Position numbers and translations under genes: made by a program. A DNA stretch of 7,789 nt, taken from positions 1-7,789 of the forward strand of contig NZ_DGUN01000050.1 of NCBI RefSeq assembly GCF_002395745.1. The letters are read 5' to 3'. The notes under the pieces are model-generated. The model ran no database searches, was not told the origin of the DNA, and worked only from the letters and a program-made list of their open reading frames with translations. This DNA comes from Fibrobacter sp. UBA4309 (GTDB lineage: Bacteria > Fibrobacterota > Fibrobacteria > Fibrobacterales > Fibrobacteraceae). How positions within the stretch are numbered: position 1 is the first letter of the stretch; each line of letters begins with the position of its first letter. Shown one piece after another: positions 1 to 6,112 of the stretch.

Positions 1-726
1 AAAATCCTCAACCAGCTTTCGCTGTTCTGGTTCAAGCACCTCGGCATGAAGAACCACCTCATCACCGCCGACGTGAACGAATACCCGGAAGTGCTCAAGA
101 AGCACGCCGACTACCTCCGCGGCCGTTCCATGATCGTCAAAAAGGCCCACCGCCACTCCGTGGAATGCATCGTGCGCGGCTACATCGTGGGTTCCGGCTG
201 GAAGGACTACCAGAAGACGGGCCGCATCTGCGGTCACGTGCTCCCCTCCAACATGCAGCTCTGCCAGAAGCTCGAAAAGCCGCTCTACACGCCGAGCACC
301 AAGCCCGACGTTGGCCACGACGAAAACATCAGCTTCGAACAGACCTTCGACATCGTTGGCGAAAAGGTCGCTACCACTCTCCGTGACATGTCCCTCGACA
401 TCTACACGAAGGCCCGCGACTACGCTGCCTCCAAAGGCATCATCCTCGCCGACACCAAGTTCGAATTCGGTGAAATCGATGGCGAAACCATCCTCATCGA
501 CGAAGTGCTCACGCCGGACTCCAGCCGTTACTGGCCGGCCGACAAGTACCAGGTGGGCAAGAACCAGGAAAGCTTCGACAAGCAGTACGTTCGCGACTGG
601 CTCGAAACTCTCGACTGGGGCAAGACCTACCCGGGTCCGGAAATTCCGCCCGAAGTCGTGAAGAACACGCTCGCGAAGTACGAAGAAATCTTCGTGCGCC
701 TCACCGGCAAGCAGCCGGAATTGTAA
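1..726 (+). CDS. purC: Phosphoribosylaminoimidazole-succinocarboxamide synthase (SAICAR synthase), 3' part
   Basis: This enzyme performs the ATP-dependent condensation of CAIR with L-aspartate to give SAICAR, in cytoplasmic de novo purine synthesis. The reading frame is open from base 1 (it begins KILNQLSLFWF), so the gene enters from outside the window and the Met at base 46 is internal. The visible 241 codons carry family hallmarks: HRHSVECIVRGYIVGSGW (an ECIVRGY-type core motif), the KPDVGHDENI segment, ILADTKFEFG, and DEVLTPDSSRYW near the C-terminus. The sequence style and length fit the longer ~300-residue SAICAR synthases (yeast Ade1-like) rather than the ~237-residue E. coli form. If so, about 60 N-terminal residues are missing. 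The stop is TAA at 724-726. No frameshift or missing motif is seen. The assignment is firm; only the start lies outside view. Confidence 0.96.
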   Translation, partial: KILNQLSLFWFKHLGMKNHLITADVNEYPEVLKKHADYLRGRSMIVKKAHRHSVECIVRGYIVGSGWKDYQKTGRICGHVLPSNMQLCQKLEKPLYTPSTKPDVGHDENISFEQTFDIVGEKVATTLRDMSLDIYTKARDYAASKGIILADTKFEFGEIDGETILIDEVLTPDSSRYWPADKYQVGKNQESFDKQYVRDWLETLDWGKTYPGPEIPPEVVKNTLAKYEEIFVRLTGKQPEL

Positions 727-727
727 T

Positions 728-839
728 GCGACCGTTCGCGCTAGACTCGGGGATTTATTCTCCGGTCTGCGCTCACTCTCGCGACCGCGCCTAGTCAATA
801 CTAGGCACTTGTCGCTCACAAGGCGACCGCTGTTCGCGC
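728..839. repeat. Structured intergenic element: three consecutive hairpins bounded by a repeated GCGACCG...GTTCGCGC motif
   Basis: The gap between purC and the GTPase gene is dense with dyad symmetry. Hairpin 1 pairs 738-741 with 769-772, 743-746 with 765-768, and 748-753 with 759-764. That gives about 14 pairs, one of them G-T, with two single-T bulges and a TTTAT loop. Hairpin 2 is a perfect 7-bp stem (789-795 with 800-806, loop CAAT). Hairpin 3 pairs GTCGC 811-815 with GCGAC 823-827. The motif GCGACCG occurs at 728, 781 and 823, and GCGACCG(CT)GTTCGCGC brackets the block at 728-741 and 823-839. None of the hairpins has a following T-run, so they are not simple terminators. It could be a REP/BIME-like repeat, an mRNA-end stabiliser, or a small RNA; the sequence alone cannot decide. 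Confidence 0.6.
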
Positions 840-865
840 AAAACGTAATCCAGGTCGTCGGCTCC

Positions 866-884
866 AGGGCCTGCGGCCTTTTTT
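866..884 (+). terminator. Probable intrinsic terminator downstream of purC
   Basis: A short GC-rich stem, AGGGCC (866-871) paired with GGCCTT (875-880, one G-T pair) around a TGC triloop, runs directly into six T residues (879-884). It lies 140 bp after the purC stop and 34 bp before the GTPase start. It would therefore end purC transcription, unless it acts as an attenuator for the downstream gene. The stem is short, so efficiency is uncertain. Confidence 0.55.
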
Positions 885-917
885 AAAGAGAAAAACTTTC
901 ATCCGAAGGATATAAAA

Positions 918-2165
918 ATGAAATCTGTACCTATAACGCTGCTCACCGGTTACCTCGGAGCCGGAAAGACGACCCTCCTGAACTTCGTGCTCAACAACCA
1001 GCAGGGTTACCACGTCGCCGTCATCGTGAACGACATCGGCGAAGTGAACATCGACCAGACGCTCATCGAGAAGGGCGGAAACATCACGAAGGAAGATTCC
1101 GGCAAGGTGGTGCCGCTTTCCAACGGGTGCATCTGCTGCAGCCTCAAGACCGACCTCCTGGAACAGATTGCCGAACTCCTTGAGATGAACAAGTTCGACT
1201 ACATCCTCATCGAAGCAAGCGGTATCTGCGAACCCGTGCCTATCGCGCAGACCATCTGCATGGCGGGCAGCCAGCTGCAGAGCCGCGACGGTCGCCCCCT
1301 CGCCTGCCACCTCGACAACATCGTCTCCGTGGTAGACGTGGCCCGCCTCGCCGATGAATTCGCGGGCGGCCAGAAGTTGCTCGCGAACAACCTCGAAGAA
1401 GAAGACATCGCGAACCTCCTCATCCAGCAGATTGAATTCTGCAACACCATTATCATGAACAAGGTCGATTCCATCAGCAAGAACGACCTCGAGCACGTGA
1501 AGGCGGTGGTCCGCGCGCTGCAGCCCGAAGCCAAGATGATCGAGACGAACTACGGCAAGGTCGAGATGAAGGACATCCTCGACACCAAGCAGTTCGACTT
1601 CGAGAAGGTCGGGAACTCCGCCGCCTGGGCCAAGGAACTCATGAAGGAGACGAAGCCCGAAGACGAAGATGACGATGACCATGATGAACACGAGCATCAC
1701 CATCATGACCATGACGACGAAGACCATAGCCACTGCGACCATGAGCATGGCGTGTGCCACTGCGGCCACCACCACGACAAGGACCATCCGCACGGCGACG
1801 AATACGGCATCGGCACTTTCGTGTACGAACGCCGCCGCCCGCTAATCCGCGACCGCTTCGAGACGTTCCTCGACAACTACCCCACGAGCATCATCCGCAC
1901 CAAGGGACTCGTGTGGTTCGAAGACGAACGCAACAACAGCTACCTGTTCGAACAGGCCGGCAAGCAGGCGTCCGCCCAGAATTTCGGACCGTGGTTCGCC
2001 AGCGAAAGCGAAGAGGAACAGAAGAGGATCTTGCGCGAGAATCCCGACCTGCTGAAGGTATGGGACGCCGAATACGGAGACCGCATCATCCGTCTCGTCT
2101 TCATCGGCCAGCACATGGACAAGAAGAAGATTATCGCCGCTATGGACAACTGCCTGGGCAAATAG
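918..2165 (+). CDS. COG0523/CobW-family GTPase, putative zinc metallochaperone with His-rich loop
   Basis: A 415-residue cytoplasmic G3E GTPase. Walker A is GYLGAGKTT (residues 11-19), followed by the VNDIGEVNID switch region (37-46), the family-defining metal site CICC (71-74), and the guanine-specificity motif NKVD (181-184). A CobW_C domain follows from about residue 296 to the end. Between the domains lies an extreme His/Asp/Glu stretch (about 248-295) with 17 His plus Cys273, Cys280 and Cys282, a likely metal-binding loop. Family members insert or deliver metals, mostly Zn (ZNG1, YeiR, YciC), and sometimes Co for B12 or Fe for nitrile hydratase. No cobalamin or nitrile hydratase gene is adjacent, so zinc is the more likely substrate, by inference. 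The start is supported by AAGGA at 906-910, 7 nt before ATG, and by Walker A lying close to the N-terminus. I could not recognise a Zur box upstream. Confidence 0.93.
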   Translation: MKSVPITLLTGYLGAGKTTLLNFVLNNQQGYHVAVIVNDIGEVNIDQTLIEKGGNITKEDSGKVVPLSNGCICCSLKTDLLEQIAELLEMNKFDYILIEASGICEPVPIAQTICMAGSQLQSRDGRPLACHLDNIVSVVDVARLADEFAGGQKLLANNLEEEDIANLLIQQIEFCNTIIMNKVDSISKNDLEHVKAVVRALQPEAKMIETNYGKVEMKDILDTKQFDFEKVGNSAAWAKELMKETKPEDEDDDDHDEHEHHHHDHDDEDHSHCDHEHGVCHCGHHHDKDHPHGDEYGIGTFVYERRRPLIRDRFETFLDNYPTSIIRTKGLVWFEDERNNSYLFEQAGKQASAQNFGPWFASESEEEQKRILRENPDLLKVWDAEYGDRIIRLVFIGQHMDKKKIIAAMDNCLGK

Positions 2166-2198
2166 CCCAGCCGTCCAGGCTCAATGTCGCAACGGGCA

Positions 2199-3719
2199 TC
2201 AGTGTCCTGACCTGATTCCCAGTTTATTCATGCGGTAATTCATCATGCGGGGCGAAACGCCAAGGCTGCGGCCCGCAGCAGAGAGATTACCGTCGTTCTG
2301 CTTGATGGCTTCGGTGAGAATTTCCTTCTCGTAATTCTGCAACATCACGTCGAGCGGGGCGCCTGTCAGCACAATGGAACTTCCGTTGCCCGAAGTAACG
2401 CTCGTCTGCAACGAAGGCGGCAAGTTGAAGCTGTGTACGCATTCATCTTTCGCCGTAAGCACGGCTCGTTCAATGCAGTTCTCGAGTTCACGCACGTTAC
2501 CCGGCCAGTGGTAGCTCATAAGCAAATTGATGGCCGTCGTCGAAAGGCGCGTAATCTTCTTTCCGTACTTCACGTTGAACTTGTCTATAAAATGTTCCGC
2601 CAGCAAGATAATATCGCTCTTGCGCTTTGCCAGGTCGGGCATCACGATAGGGAAAATATTCAGGCGGTAGTAAAGGTCCTCGCGGAACTTGCCCTGGGCC
2701 ATGAGCTCTTCGAGGTTACGGCTCGTCGCCGCCAAGAAACGCACGTCGGCATGGATTTCTTCGTTGCTGCCCACGCGGCTAAAGGTTCGTTCCTGCAAAA
2801 AGCGCAACAGTTTGACCTGGGTTTGCATGGTCAAATCGCCAATTTCGTCCAGGAAAAGCGTTCCGCCGTCTGCCGCTTCGGCACGGCCAATACGGCGAGC
2901 CATCGCTCCCGTAAATGCGCCCTTCTCGTGTCCAAAAAGTTCGCTTTCCACAAGGTTTTCGGGGAGAGCCGCGCAGTTCAGGATAATGAACGGCTTGTCC
3001 TTCCTTCCGGACAGGTTCACGATGGCACGGGCAATCATTTCCTTACCCGTACCGCTGCCGCCGCGGATAAGCACGGTCGCGTCGCTGGGTGCCACCTGGT
3101 GGAGCTGTTCGTAAACAATCTGCATTTCACGGCAGTTACCCACCATCTCGCCGTGATTGTTCGAAAGCATGTCGCGGAGCTTGCGGTTTTCGTCAATCAT
3201 CGCCTGCTGTTCGTTATGCAGCTCGATGCATTCGTTCGCCGCATCGCCCGTGATATTCGCGATGATTTCGAGCAATGCCACGTCGCGGTCCAAATCCGTC
3301 GTGCCGTCTACGGGGCGGTCAATCGAGAGCGTACCGATAATCTGTTCGTCGTGAATCAGCGGTACGCATATAAAAGCCACCTGGGAATCGTAATGGCGGG
3401 ATCCGGTCCTGTTCAGGAACCTGGAATCCTTGCGCAGGTCGGGGATAACGTGGCTGATACCGCGTTCTGCAACGTGGCCCGTAATACCCTCGCCCATACG
3501 GTAAAGTCCCTTTTGCTTCTCGGATTCTTCAAGACCGCGCGAAGCCTCGATTTTCAGGGTATCGCCGAACAGGAGCGCAAAAGTCCCGCGGAGCATGCCA
3601 AGCTCTGTTTCCAGGATGTCGAGGACGTTTTCCAGCAATTTCTGTACATTGCGCTCGTGAATAATGGCGACACTGATCTTCTGGATGACCGAAATATCTG
3701 GACCGATAGGGTTTTTCAT
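2199..3719 (-). CDS. Sigma-54-dependent transcriptional activator, GAF-AAA+-Fis HTH (NifA-like)
   Basis: A 506-residue bacterial enhancer-binding protein that would use ATP to open sigma-54 promoters. The N-terminal GAF-type sensory domain spans about residues 10-165. A short helical linker leads to the AAA+ domain, with Walker A GGSGTGKE (220-227), the sigma-54-contacting GAFTGA loop (267-272), Walker B GGTLFLDE (285-292), FREDLYYRLN with arginine-finger residues (345-354), and WPGNVREL (405-412). A Fis-type HTH (about 465-504) ends in SPRMMNYRMNKLGI, which resembles NifA. Walker A has Gly where most family members have Glu (GESGTGKE). No phosphoreceiver domain is present, so the signal is probably a small molecule or protein sensed by GAF. 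It starts 30 bp after the dapL stop, suggesting cotranscription. No clear Shine-Dalgarno is visible, and the start codon lies in a degenerate copy of a palindrome found upstream of dapF. Its true targets are unknown; I see no nif genes here. Confidence 0.94.
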   Translation of the reverse strand: MKNPIGPDISVIQKISVAIIHERNVQKLLENVLDILETELGMLRGTFALLFGDTLKIEASRGLEESEKQKGLYRMGEGITGHVAERGISHVIPDLRKDSRFLNRTGSRHYDSQVAFICVPLIHDEQIIGTLSIDRPVDGTTDLDRDVALLEIIANITGDAANECIELHNEQQAMIDENRKLRDMLSNNHGEMVGNCREMQIVYEQLHQVAPSDATVLIRGGSGTGKEMIARAIVNLSGRKDKPFIILNCAALPENLVESELFGHEKGAFTGAMARRIGRAEAADGGTLFLDEIGDLTMQTQVKLLRFLQERTFSRVGSNEEIHADVRFLAATSRNLEELMAQGKFREDLYYRLNIFPIVMPDLAKRKSDIILLAEHFIDKFNVKYGKKITRLSTTAINLLMSYHWPGNVRELENCIERAVLTAKDECVHSFNLPPSLQTSVTSGNGSSIVLTGAPLDVMLQNYEKEILTEAIKQNDGNLSAAGRSLGVSPRMMNYRMNKLGIRSGH

Positions 3720-3730
3720 AAAATGTAAAA
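3713..3730. promoter_or_regulatory. Degenerate palindrome overlapping the activator start codon
   Basis: On the minus strand, TTTTACATTTTATG runs into the start codon (ATG at 3719-3717) and continues AAAA. This matches the palindrome at 6082-6100 except for one missing T in the right arm. It might be an autoregulatory site for the activator, but the stretch is AT-rich and could be coincidental. Confidence 0.25.
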
Positions 3731-3749
3731 TAGAAAAAGATTGTTGAAG

Positions 3750-4958
3750 CTAAAGCCTTTCTTTTATTCTCCGAAGGGCTTCTTTTGTACGTTCGTGATC
3801 GCCAAAGGCGGTCAGGCGGAAGTACCCTTCGCCGCAGGGACCGAATCCGCTACCGGGAGTACCCACCACCTCGCAGGTGGCCAGCAGCCTGTCGAAGAAG
3901 TCGAAGGACTTTTCGCCATCGGGAATTTTCCACCAGATATAGGGGGCGTGCTCGCCGCCGAATACCGTATAGCCGGCCGCCGTCAGTTCCTGGCGGATAA
4001 CCTTAGCCGTATCCATGTAGCCCTTGATGACGCCCCGGGTCTGCTTCCAGCCTTCCGCAGTATAGATAGCCTCGGCAGCACGCTGCGTCACGTAGTTCAC
4101 TCCGTTGAACTTGGTGCACTGGCGGCGGTTCCACATGGCACGGAGCTTGGAAAGTTCGTGAGGAATGACCGTGTAGGCGCAGCGCACGCCCGTAAAGCCA
4201 GCCGTCTTGCTGAAGCTGCGGAACTCGATGGCGCAGGTACGCGCACCGGGAATTTCGTAAATGGAATGCGGGAGCGTTTCGTCCTGGATATAGCAGTTGT
4301 AGGCGCCGTCGAAAAGAATCAGCGCGCCGTTTTCGTTGGCGTAGTTGACGAACTTCTGCAGCGTCTCGCGACTCAGCACCGTTCCCGTCGGATTGTTCGG
4401 ACTGCACAGATAGATCAGCTGCACCGGATTCCTGGGAAGGTCGGGCTGGAAACTGTTCTCGGCCGTAGAAGCAAGATAGGTCACTTCGGAGAAGTGGCCG
4501 TCAGCCTGGAGAATCCCCGTACGGCCCGCCATCACGTTGGAGTCGAGATATACCGGATAAACCGGGTCAGGAATGGCGATGCGGGCGTCACCGGAGAAGA
4601 GCTCCTGGATGTTCGCCACGTCGCACTTGGAACCGTCGCTCACGAAGATATCGTCCGGATCCATCTCGATACCGCGGGCCGTGTATTCGCCGCGCACGAT
4701 TGCCTCGCGCACGAAGTCGTAGCCCTGTTCCGGACCATAACCGCGGAAGGTATCCTTGACCCCCATCTCGTCAACGGCCTTGTGCATGGCCTTGATGACT
4801 TCGGGAATAAGCGGAGTGGTCACGTCGCCGATTCCCAGGCGGATAATGTCGGCATTTTCGTGCGAGCCCTGGTATTCCTTGATTTTCTTGGCAATTGTGG
4901 AGAACAGGTAGCTGCCCGGCAGGCGATCGTAGAAAGAGTTGATGTAGGAGTCGTTCAT
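3750..4958 (-). CDS. dapL: LL-diaminopimelate aminotransferase
   Basis: A PLP-dependent fold-type I aminotransferase of 402 residues, within the usual ~400-410 range. It converts tetrahydrodipicolinate and glutamate directly to LL-diaminopimelate and 2-oxoglutarate, bypassing the succinyl or acetyl branch (DapD/DapC/DapE). DapL-specific features are QGSHENADIIRLGIGDVTTPL (around 30-50), DDIFVSDGSKCD (102-113), IPDPVYPVYLDSNVMAG (129-145) and CSPNNPTG (185-192). PLP contacts include Asp217 and Tyr220 in DGAY. The Schiff-base lysine is Lys251 in SFSKTAGFTGVR, and Arg381 is the probable carboxylate-binding residue. The start at 4958 fits the family N-terminus (PGSYLFSTIAKKI), although no good Shine-Dalgarno precedes it. 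Downstream of dapF and upstream of the sigma-54 activator, it forms a pathway pair with dapF. Confidence 0.96.
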   Translation of the reverse strand: MNDSYINSFYDRLPGSYLFSTIAKKIKEYQGSHENADIIRLGIGDVTTPLIPEVIKAMHKAVDEMGVKDTFRGYGPEQGYDFVREAIVRGEYTARGIEMDPDDIFVSDGSKCDVANIQELFSGDARIAIPDPVYPVYLDSNVMAGRTGILQADGHFSEVTYLASTAENSFQPDLPRNPVQLIYLCSPNNPTGTVLSRETLQKFVNYANENGALILFDGAYNCYIQDETLPHSIYEIPGARTCAIEFRSFSKTAGFTGVRCAYTVIPHELSKLRAMWNRRQCTKFNGVNYVTQRAAEAIYTAEGWKQTRGVIKGYMDTAKVIRQELTAAGYTVFGGEHAPYIWWKIPDGEKSFDFFDRLLATCEVVGTPGSGFGPCGEGYFRLTAFGDHERTKEALRRIKERL

Positions 4959-5049
4959 GGTTTAGTAGGAAGTGGTTAGTGATTGGTGGTTAGACGAGAG
5001 AAAGCGTTAGGGAGAGGTGTGGATTTAGAACTTAGAGTTTAGAACTTAG
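4959..5049. repeat. Heptad (7-nt) TTAG tandem array between dapF and dapL
   Basis: From the base after the dapL start codon, the plus strand falls into 13 consecutive 7-mers, many ending TTAG: ggtttag, taggaag, tggttag, tgattgg, tggttag, ... gatttag, aacttag, agtttag, aacttag. Seven of the 13 units match NNNTTAG. The last four are almost perfect and include a 13-bp direct repeat, TTTAGAACTTAGA, at 5024-5036 and 5038-5050. On the dapL sense strand this reads as CTAA-containing heptads forming the dapL leader. It resembles the short tandemly repeated heptamers described in some bacteria, notably cyanobacteria. Function is unknown. Confidence 0.7.
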
Positions 5050-5050
5050 A

Positions 5051-5075
5051 TGTCATTCTCCGAAGGAGAATCCAT
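5051..5075. repeat. REP-like palindromic element in the dapF-dapL gap
   Basis: TGTCATTCTCC-GAA-GGAGAATCCAT contains a perfect 7-bp stem (5055-5061 with 5065-5071) and a GAA loop. The layout TGTCATTC...GAA...GAATCC is the one seen in many dispersed bacterial palindromes of REP/MITE type. It abuts the heptad array and lacks a T-run on the minus strand, so it is a poor terminator for dapF. The rest of the gap (5076-5138) shows only a weak TATAAA (minus strand, 5085-5080) that might be a -10 box for dapL. Confidence 0.5.
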
Positions 5076-5138
5076 CACTTTTATAACCGCAGTTCACGGG
5101 ATTGATGGTTCCTCACACTGCATACTACTTCTCGAGCC

Positions 5139-5948
5139 TCATAGCCCTATCTCTCCTCTGAAGACTTCTTCCGCGGGGCCGGTCATAAGTACCGGGCCGT
5201 CTTCTTCGTGCTTGACATGGAGAACGCCGCCATCCAGGATGATGTCGGCTTCGGCGCCCACGTGGCCAGCGCGCTGGGCCGCGACGAGGGTTGCGCAACT
5301 TCCGGTTCCGCACGCCATGGTGACGCCGCAACCCCGTTCCCACACCCGCATGCGGATGTGTGCGGGCGCCACCAGCTGTGCGAATTCAATATTGCACCTG
5401 TCGGGGAACTGCTTGTCGCATTCCAGAATGCGTCCCCAGTTTTCAAGCTGAATCTTTTCGACATCGTCCACGAAAATCACCGCGTGCGGATTCCCCATCG
5501 AAACAGTCTCGGCAGTAAAGTCGTAGCAGTCCGCCGTGAGCTTGATTGTGCCGAGGAAGTTCCTCGGTTTACCCATGTCCACGCACACGCGGCCATCGTC
5601 CAACAATTTCGGTTTCACGATACCGCTTTTCGTATGCAGGTTGAAGGACGTCGTTTCCGGGGACTTGGCGAGACCGCGACTACGGATAAACTTTGCCACG
5701 CAGCGCGTCGCGTTGCCGCACATGGCAGCCTCGCTACCGTCCGCATTGAAAATGCGCATCTCGAAATCGACACCAGAATTGTCCACCGGAGTCACGATGA
5801 CGACTCCATCCGCCCCGATGCCGAAACGCCTGTCACACAGCTTGACGACAAGCTTTTCGAAACCTGCACCGTATTCCACTTTTTGACCCGGTTCCAATAA
5901 AACGAAATCGTTACCGAGTCCCGTCCATTTAGAAAAATTGATATTCAT
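5139..5948 (-). CDS. dapF: Diaminopimelate epimerase
   Basis: This enzyme interconverts LL- and meso-diaminopimelate by a PLP-independent two-cysteine mechanism, supplying meso-DAP for peptidoglycan and lysine. At 269 residues it is close to the 274 of E. coli DapF. The N-terminus FSKWTGLGNDFVLLEP (5-20) is diagnostic. The first catalytic Cys is Cys77 in MCGNATRC and the second Cys213 in MACGTGSCAT. GNPHAVIFVDDV (152-163) and ERGCGVT (205-210 region) are also conserved, and the C-terminus VFRGEI is typical. The start is fixed by the family N-terminus, only a few residues before GLGNDF, with AAGGGG (minus strand, 5958-5953) just upstream as a plausible ribosome site. It leads the dapF-dapL-activator block; the 180-bp gap to dapL carries repeats, so dapL may also have its own promoter. 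Confidence 0.97.
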   Translation of the reverse strand: MNINFSKWTGLGNDFVLLEPGQKVEYGAGFEKLVVKLCDRRFGIGADGVVIVTPVDNSGVDFEMRIFNADGSEAAMCGNATRCVAKFIRSRGLAKSPETTSFNLHTKSGIVKPKLLDDGRVCVDMGKPRNFLGTIKLTADCYDFTAETVSMGNPHAVIFVDDVEKIQLENWGRILECDKQFPDRCNIEFAQLVAPAHIRMRVWERGCGVTMACGTGSCATLVAAQRAGHVGAEADIILDGGVLHVKHEEDGPVLMTGPAEEVFRGEIGL

Positions 5949-5960
5949 ACGCCCCTTATT

Positions 5961-5976
5961 TGCAAGAATCGTGCCA
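5961..5976 (-). promoter_or_regulatory. Sigma-54 (-24/-12) promoter candidate upstream of dapF
   Basis: Read on the minus strand, 5976 to 5961 is TGGCACG-ATTC-TTGCA, an exact match to the sigma-54 consensus TGGCACR-N4-TTGCW with correct spacing. Counting 12 bases from the -12 C puts the start of transcription near 5950, only about 2 nt before the dapF ATG. This would make the mRNA effectively leaderless and leave out the AAGGGG ribosome site. A sigma-70-like alternative sits beside it (TAAAAT at 5982-5977, TTGAGC at 6007-6002, a long 19-bp spacer) and would keep the leader. Confidence 0.5.
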
Positions 5977-6051
5977 ATTTTACAGATTTTGTTAAAATTC
6001 CGCTCAAAACGGCGATTTTTGAATAATTTCGCGCTTTACAAGTTTGACTTA

Positions 6052-6068
6052 TTTACATTTTATGTAAA
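6052..6068. promoter_or_regulatory. Palindromic protein-binding site candidate, copy 1
   Basis: TTTACAT-TTT-ATGTAAA has perfect 7-bp arms. It is centred at 6060, about 110 bp upstream of the predicted sigma-54 start for dapF. It is preceded by TTGAC (6044-6048), as is copy 2, so the pair looks like a tandem duplication of about 30 bp. Confidence 0.55.
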
Positions 6069-6073
6069 GCGTA

Positions 6074-6101
6074 TTGACACTTTTTACATTTTATGTAAAA
6101 C
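6074..6101 (+). promoter_or_regulatory. Sigma-70-like promoter candidate reading toward the FISUMP remnant and gene
   Basis: A consensus -35 TTGACA (6074-6079), a 16-bp spacer, and a moderate -10 TAAAAC (6096-6101). It may be the original promoter of the decayed FISUMP copy and might read through to the gene at 6369. The palindrome at 6082-6100 covers its spacer and -10, the arrangement of a repressor operator. Confidence 0.35.
6082..6100. promoter_or_regulatory. Palindromic protein-binding site candidate, copy 2
   Basis: TTTTACAT-TTT-ATGTAAAA has perfect 8-bp arms, with the same 17-bp core as copy 1. Its centre at 6091 is 31 bp from copy 1, close to three helical turns, so both sites would face the same side of the DNA. 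It overlaps the spacer and -10 of the plus-strand promoter candidate at 6074-6101. Confidence 0.55.
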
Positions 6102-6112
6102 AAGTGTAGACC

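Noticed and set aside
816..1793. Long minus-strand open frame opposite the GTPase, rich in Val/Met/Ala
   Set aside because: It is antisense to a gene with clear motifs. Its composition is the complement of the His/Asp/Glu codons, and it has no recognisable domain.
2166..2198. Bidirectional terminator between the convergent GTPase and activator genes
   Set aside because: Only a 4-bp stem (AGCC/GGCT) is visible and there is no T-run on either strand.
2433..3728. Long plus-strand open frame opposite the sigma-54 activator
   Set aside because: It is the antisense shadow of a GC-rich gene whose minus-strand product has intact AAA+ motifs; no domain is seen in the shadow.
3741..4979. 412-codon plus-strand frame opposite dapL
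   Set aside because: The minus strand encodes a complete DapL with the PLP lysine; the plus frame has no family motif and reads as an antisense shadow.
5208..5900. Plus-strand frame opposite dapF
   Set aside because: It lies wholly inside dapF, which has both catalytic cysteines; the shadow has no recognisable features.
6078..6107. NifA upstream activator sequence TGT-N10-ACA near the sigma-54 promoter
   Set aside because: The nearest TGT...ACA pair (6063 and 6077) has an 11-nt spacer instead of 10, so it is not a canonical NifA site.
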